From the NCBI GenBank assembly GCA_964569095.1, contig CAZMTB010000221.1, positions 1 to 9,028 on the forward strand: a DNA stretch of 9,028 bases, in the 5' to 3' direction. Within the stretch, counting starts at the first letter, position 1; each line of letters begins with the position of its first letter. Under the pieces are notes generated by a model. The model was given only the letters and a program-made list of their open reading frames with translations, was not told the DNA's origin and did no database searches. The position numbers were made by a program, and so were the translations under genes. Below, piece after piece: positions 5,634 to 9,028 of this stretch. Source of the stretch: JALWSI01 sp964569095 [NCBI: uncultured Aquificales bacterium] (GTDB lineage: Bacteria; Thermosulfidibacterota; Thermosulfidibacteria; Thermosulfidibacterales).

Positions 5634-6701
5634 ATGGTGCAGCAGGCGCTTGACGATAGGTCCCGGGAGGTGCTCAGGGCGGTGGCAGAGGCCTACCTCG
5701 CAGACGGCAGGCCGGTGGGATCTCGTACCCTTGAGAAGACCCAGCCTTGGGGTATTTCGGCGGCCACCATACGCAACGTGATGGCCGATCTCGAGGATAT
5801 GGGCTACCTGGAGCAACCCCACACCTCTGCAGGAAGGATACCCACGGACAAGGGACTGAGGTACTACGTGGACCACTTTCTCTCCTTCGATACTCCCGGA
5901 AGGCGTACCCTCCCCCCTAAGGTCTACCGGGAGCTCTCCAGGTATGCTCAGGATCCCAAGGAGCTATTACGCCACACCACGAGGCTCATATCCACCTTCT
6001 CCAACCAACTGGGGCTCATCTTCATTCCTAACCTGCAGATACTCAGGTTGAGAGAGGTGAGGTTTGTTCCCTTGAACCGCACCAGCATCATGGTGATCTT
6101 CATCTCCGAGAGCGGGATACTGCAGCACAGGGTGATTCCCAGGGAGAAGGGAATAACAAACGACGACCTCTACAGGTTTGCCGAGGAGGTGAACACCAGG
6201 TTTGCGGGAAAGAGCCTGAACGAGGTCTTCCAGGGGATCTTGGCGGAGATGAGGGACCAGAAGGCCCAGTACGACCGTATCTACCGCAATCTGCTTAGGC
6301 TCACTGGGGAGGCCCTGGAGCTCTGGAAGCAGGAGAACGAGAGCGAGCTCTACTGGGAGGGCATGAGCAATGTGCTGGAGCAGAAGGAGTTCTGGGAGGA
6401 CGTGGAGAGGCTTAGGGCCCTCTTCAAGGCCTTCGAGGAGAAGGGACGCCTGGCCAAGATCCTCTGGCGGTGCATTGAGAGGGAGACCCTTCAGGTGGTT
6501 ATTGGCAGCGAGGCAGAGATAGAGGAGCTCAAGAACGTCAGCATACTGGCCGCCCCGTGCTGCTACGGGGAGAGGCCCTTGGGGGCCCTGGCGGTGCTGG
6601 GTTCTCGTCGCATGGACTACCGGAGCATGGTTGCCCTTGTTCAGGAGACCGCGTCGCTTGTGAACGAGATTCTCGCAAGAAGGGAAGGAGGATTCGCCTA
6701 A
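5634..6701 (+). CDS. hrcA: Heat-inducible transcription repressor HrcA
   Basis: 355 residues, the usual length. The N-terminal winged helix (about 1-75) carries LDDRSREVLRAV, GRPVGSRTL (25-33), the recognition helix region ISAATIRNVMADLEDMGYL (41-59) and the family signature HTSAGRIPTDKGLRYYVD (63-80). The rest is the dimerisation/GAF-like part, ending in 'LAVLGSRRMDYRSMVALV'. HrcA represses class I heat-shock operons by binding CIRCE and is kept active by GroEL in studied bacteria. The ATG has GAGGAGG at 5622-5628 and is preceded by a strong promoter. No CIRCE element lies before this gene, so autoregulation, if present, must use another site, perhaps the inverted repeat on the -35 box. The stop is one base before the grpE start. 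Confidence 0.96.
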   Translation: MVQQALDDRSREVLRAVAEAYLADGRPVGSRTLEKTQPWGISAATIRNVMADLEDMGYLEQPHTSAGRIPTDKGLRYYVDHFLSFDTPGRRTLPPKVYRELSRYAQDPKELLRHTTRLISTFSNQLGLIFIPNLQILRLREVRFVPLNRTSIMVIFISESGILQHRVIPREKGITNDDLYRFAEEVNTRFAGKSLNEVFQGILAEMRDQKAQYDRIYRNLLRLTGEALELWKQENESELYWEGMSNVLEQKEFWEDVERLRALFKAFEEKGRLAKILWRCIERETLQVVIGSEAEIEELKNVSILAAPCCYGERPLGALAVLGSRRMDYRSMVALVQETASLVNEILARREGGFA

Positions 6702-6702
6702 G

Positions 6703-7311
6703 ATGGAAGATCTCAAGACACCGGAGGAGGAGACCAAGGAGATCCTTAACGACGGCGCTGGAGACTCCCAGGAGTTTAGCGAGGACGAGAGGAAGGCACT
6801 CTTGGCAGAGATTGCCAGATTGAAAGAGGAGAAGGCCGAGCTGGAGGAGACCCTTAAACGGCTCAAGGCCGACTTTGACAACTTCAGGAGGAACAAGGAG
6901 AGGGAGATGGCCGAGTTCAGAGAACTGGCCAGCTCCGGGGTGATCTGCGACATCCTGAGGGTGCTGGACAATCTCGAGAGGGCCATAGACTCTGCGGCCA
7001 AGGTTACGGACGTTAAGGACCTGGCCACAGGGGTGGAGATGATCTACAAGGACATGAGGAGCATCCTGGAGGCCCACGGGGTGAAGGAGATCTCGGCCCT
7101 CAACTGCCCCTTCGATCCCCTCTACCACGAGGCCATAATGCAGGTGGAGGACCCCGAGAAGGAGAACATCGTGGTTCAAGAGATAAAGAAGGGCTACACC
7201 ATGAAGGGCAGGCTGCTGAGGCCGGCACAGGTGGTGGTCTCCAAGAGGGTGGAGAAGGGGGAAGAGGAGAGAGACCCAAATTCAGACCGGGATGAGGCCG
7301 AGGTGGCCTGA
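6703..7311 (+). CDS. grpE: GrpE, nucleotide exchange factor of DnaK
   Basis: 202 residues, close to E. coli GrpE (197). A variable acidic N-terminus leads into a long helix (about 28-80) that forms the paired-helix dimer stalk. The conserved core is LKADFDNFRRNKEREM (54-69) and DILRVLDNLERAID (83-96). The C-terminal beta domain that inserts into the DnaK ATPase cleft has 'FDPLYHEAIMQVED' (137-150) and 'GYTMKGRLLRPAQVVVSK' (164-181). GrpE releases ADP from DnaK and acts as a thermosensor in some species. The ATG is one base after the hrcA stop; AAGGAGG (6685-6691) is its ribosome site, with a slightly long 11-base gap. It is transcribed with hrcA and dnaJ; dnaK, often found between grpE and dnaJ, is absent. 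Confidence 0.96.
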   Translation: MEDLKTPEEETKEILNDGAGDSQEFSEDERKALLAEIARLKEEKAELEETLKRLKADFDNFRRNKEREMAEFRELASSGVICDILRVLDNLERAIDSAAKVTDVKDLATGVEMIYKDMRSILEAHGVKEISALNCPFDPLYHEAIMQVEDPEKENIVVQEIKKGYTMKGRLLRPAQVVVSKRVEKGEEERDPNSDRDEAEVA

Positions 7312-7329
7312 TAGCCCGAAAGGGAAGAG

Positions 7330-8466
7330 ATGGTCGTGACCCAGAAAGACTACTACGCCGTTTTGGGGGTTAGCCGAACCGCAACCCAGGAGGAGATAAA
7401 GAGGGCTTACCGGCGCCTTGCCCTCAAGTACCATCCCGACAAGAACCCTGGAGACGCAGAGGCAGAGGAGCGCTTCAAAGAGGTGAACGAGGCCTACCAC
7501 GTCCTTGGCGATCCTGCCAAGAGGGCCCAGTACGACAGGTTCGGGTCGGTAGACGGCGCAGGTGCCCAGGGTGGAGGGGGAAGCCCCTTTGACGACTTCG
7601 GCTTCTCTTCGCCCTTCTCCGAGATGTTCGAAGAGGTGTTCCAAGAGTTCTTCGGTGGTGGGCGCCGCCGGGAGGCGGAGCGCTACGCGCCAAAGAGGGG
7701 CGAGAACCTCTACTACTCGGTTGAGATCTCCGTTGAGGAGTCGGTGAAGGGTGCGGCGGTGAAGACCACCATCGAGAGGAAGGACACCTGCCCCGAATGC
7801 AGGGGCCTGGGTGCGGTGAATCCCCAGGACATGGTTCGTTGTCCCACCTGCGGGGGTACGGGAAGGATACAGCAGACCAGGGGATTCTTCTCGGTTTCTC
7901 AGACCTGTCCCCATTGTCTTGGACAAGGGGTGCTTTTGAAGACTCCCTGCCAGCGGTGTGGAGGAGAGGGCAGGATAGACGCCAAGCGTACCCTCACCAT
8001 CAAGATACCCCCTGGGGTCGAGGACGGTACGAGGTTGAGAATCCAGGGAGAGGGCAACGGGGGACTCAACGGGGGCCCCCGGGGTGACCTCTTCGTGGAC
8101 ATCCAGATAAAGGAGCATCCCTACCTTCATCGCAGGGGCAAGGACCTCATCTGCAACCTGCCCATAAGCTACGTGGAGGCCATTCTCGGTACCAAGTTGA
8201 AGATAGACCTATTCGACGAAGAGGTTGAGGTGAACGTCTCTCCCGGCACCCAGCCAGGGGAGACCATCGTTCTCAGGGGAAAGGGTGCCCCTTCCCTCAA
8301 CGGCGGTCGTAACGGTGACCTCATCGTGAACCTGGTGGTGGAGATTCCGAAGAAGGTCTCCCAGCGGGAGAGGGAGCTCTTGGAGGAGCTTGCCAAGGTT
8401 AGGGGGGAGAAAGGCAAGGAGACAGGGGGTGGGCTATTCAGCAGAGTGAAGAATCTCCTCTCGTGA
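7330..8466 (+). CDS. dnaJ: Chaperone protein DnaJ (Hsp40, type I)
   Basis: 378 residues with all parts of a type I DnaJ. The J domain (about 6-70) has KDYYAVLGV and the essential HPD at 35-37, which stimulates DnaK ATPase. A Gly/Phe-rich linker covers about 73-112. Four zinc motifs follow: CPECRGLG (154-161), CPTCGGTG (171-178), CPHCLGQG (193-200) and CQRCGGEG (207-214). All eight cysteines are present, so two zinc centres are expected. The C-terminal substrate-binding domains run to about 340 ('[19 protein letters not shown]', '[17 protein letters not shown]'), then a charged tail ends in SRVKNLLS. It delivers unfolded protein to DnaK in the cytosol. The ATG has AGGGA 4 bases upstream; a GTG two codons later is less likely. 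It lies 18 bases after grpE in the same operon. Confidence 0.97.
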   Translation: MVVTQKDYYAVLGVSRTATQEEIKRAYRRLALKYHPDKNPGDAEAEERFKEVNEAYHVLGDPAKRAQYDRFGSVDGAGAQGGGGSPFDDFGFSSPFSEMFEEVFQEFFGGGRRREAERYAPKRGENLYYSVEISVEESVKGAAVKTTIERKDTCPECRGLGAVNPQDMVRCPTCGGTGRIQQTRGFFSVSQTCPHCLGQGVLLKTPCQRCGGEGRIDAKRTLTIKIPPGVEDGTRLRIQGEGNGGLNGGPRGDLFVDIQIKEHPYLHRRGKDLICNLPISYVEAILGTKLKIDLFDEEVEVNVSPGTQPGETIVLRGKGAPSLNGGRNGDLIVNLVVEIPKKVSQRERELLEELAKVRGEKGKETGGGLFSRVKNLLS

Positions 8467-8473
8467 GGTGGCC

Positions 8474-8791
8474 ATGCCCCTGAGCTTGGTCTTCTTCTTC
8501 GTTGGACTGGGTATTGGGGCCCTTGCCACGGGGTGGACCATTCTGGCCACCTGCGAGCGCATCTACCACAAGTTGAAGGACGAGAAGGGCGAGCTGGAGA
8601 AGGAGCTCGAGGAGACCAAGATCGCCCTGGAGATGGAGAAGAGGGCGAGGACGAAACAGGTGACCGAGCTCGAGAACGACCTGGCGGAGCTGGAGGCGAA
8701 GCGCTCTCGTCTGGCACAGAAGATAATAGAGAGGGAGAAAGAGATAGAGCACCTGCGGGAAGAGATGCTATCCGGTCGCAAGAGGCGCTGA
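8474..8791 (+). CDS. Small membrane-anchored coiled-coil protein, function unknown
   Basis: 105 residues from ATG at 8474, which has GAGG (8465-8468) 5 bases upstream; a GTG at 8468 is possible but has no ribosome site. Residues about 3-24 form one hydrophobic helix with small residues (LVFFFVGLGIGALATGWTIL). Almost all the rest (about 31-100) is a highly charged Glu/Lys/Arg helix with heptad spacing of Leu/Ile, so a coiled coil, and the tail is basic (GRKRR). I do not recognise the family. The layout, an N-terminal anchor followed by a cytoplasmic coiled coil, resembles YhcB/ZapG or LapA-type small proteins only in architecture. The start lies 7 bases after the dnaJ stop, so it is probably co-transcribed with the chaperones and may be heat-inducible. 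The coding frame, start signal and composition support a real gene. Confidence 0.75.
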   Translation: MPLSLVFFFVGLGIGALATGWTILATCERIYHKLKDEKGELEKELEETKIALEMEKRARTKQVTELENDLAELEAKRSRLAQKIIEREKEIEHLREEMLSGRKRR

Positions 8792-8995
8792 TCTCTCCCT
8801 TTCCCTTTTTGGCTGACTCCTTTTGAAGTACCTACCCCCTGTGGGGTTTCTCTTGGGGAGGGTTGTTTTCGAGCTCCCTGGAGATGAAATGCCCTCTCTC
8901 CAATGCCTGTGTAGATCCTCAATAGAAAAGATTTATTGGTGGTTTGCTGCTCTCCGATGGTACTTCCCGGATCACTTTCTCGGCGGAGGTTAATC
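8792..8995. other. Intergenic region of about 200 bases, no gene seen
   Basis: No convincing coding frame lies on either strand here. The composition is lower in purines and richer in T than the flanking genes, as expected for non-coding DNA. It contains one terminator-like hairpin near its start (8834-8854). The region between that hairpin and the next gene should hold a promoter, but I see no pair of boxes near consensus. TTGTTT (8863) with TGAAAT (8885) is the best and is weak. No riboswitch fold was recognised. Confidence 0.6.
8834..8854 (+). terminator. Possible weak intrinsic terminator after the chaperone block
   Basis: ACCCC (8834-8838), loop CTGT, then GGGGT (8843-8847) can form a 5-base-pair, GC-rich stem. 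It is followed by a T-rich but interrupted tail (TTCTCTT). The place is right, about 45 bases after the last gene, but the stem is short and the T-run broken. Confidence 0.4.
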
Positions 8996-9028
8996 ATGGG
9001 TGAGTGGAACGAGATGTGGAGAGAGCTT
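8996..9028 (+). CDS. Start of an unidentified gene, truncated by window end
   Basis: Only 11 codons are visible, from ATG at 8996 (MGEWNEMWREL). A strong ribosome site, GGAGG at 8985-8989, lies 6 bases upstream. With the 200-base gap before it this suggests a new transcription unit. Too little sequence is present to name a product. Confidence 0.6.
   Translation, partial: MGEWNEMWREL

Noticed and set aside
5967-7028. Long open frame of 353 codons on the minus strand under hrcA and grpE
   Set aside because: It is antisense to two certain genes. Its translation is low-complexity Ser/Leu-rich in one part and has no family motifs, as expected opposite purine-rich, Glu/Lys-rich coding DNA.
7282-8130. 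Open frame of 282 codons on the minus strand under dnaJ
   Set aside because: Antisense to an intact dnaJ with all motifs; no recognisable domain and no ribosome site.
8855-8878. GGGAG ... CTCCC pair as a second terminator or riboswitch stem
   Set aside because: Only five base pairs with a loop of 13 bases and no T-run after it; similar purine/pyrimidine blocks are common in this DNA.

Overview
The window is ordinary, gene-dense bacterial chromosome. One partial gene enters from the left on the minus strand. Everything else reads on the plus strand in two tightly packed blocks: a type II secretion (Gsp) pseudopilus and inner-membrane platform cluster, then a heat-shock chaperone cluster. No tRNA, rRNA, CRISPR array, insertion sequence or phage gene was found.

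Organism: a diderm bacterium, because it has a type II secretion system. Arginine is mostly AGG/AGA, coding strands are very purine-rich, and the proteins are rich in Glu, Lys and Arg, which suggests a thermophile or a relative of one. The order hrcA-grpE-dnaJ without dnaK, as I recall it from Thermotoga maritima, and the Aquifex-like TyrA motifs fit a deep-branching anaerobic lineage. Synergistota is a reasonable guess but is not demonstrated.

Layout: (1) 1-1334, minus: a TyrA-AroA fusion (prephenate dehydrogenase followed in frame by EPSP synthase), cut by the window edge. (2) 1335-1444: a 110-base divergent intergenic region. (3) 1445-5553, plus: gspH, gspI, gspJ, gspK, gspL-like and gspM-like. 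All overlap their neighbours by 4 to 134 bases and several use TTG or GTG starts. (4) 5554-5633: intergenic region with a near-consensus sigma-70 promoter (TTGACA, 17 bases, TATAAA) and a perfect inverted repeat across the -35 box. (5) 5634-8466: hrcA, grpE, dnaJ. (6) 8474-8791: a small membrane-anchored coiled-coil protein of unknown function. (7) 8792-8995: about 200 non-coding bases with a weak terminator-like hairpin. (8) 8996 to the end: the first 11 codons of another gene.

How the genes work together: GspH, I, J and K are the four minor pseudopilins. In characterised systems I, J and K form the tip complex of the pseudopilus. GspL and GspM are the bitopic inner-membrane proteins that link the assembly ATPase GspE to the growing pseudopilus. 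The secretin, ATPase, GspF and major pseudopilin GspG are not in the window and must be encoded elsewhere. In the chaperone block HrcA is the repressor, GrpE the nucleotide exchange factor and DnaJ the J-domain co-chaperone of DnaK, whose gene is not here.

Nothing looks like a wholly new system. The points most worth checking are the 134-base out-of-frame gspI/gspJ overlap, the non-CIRCE inverted repeat on the hrcA promoter, the absence of dnaK, and the uncharacterised coiled-coil protein after dnaJ.
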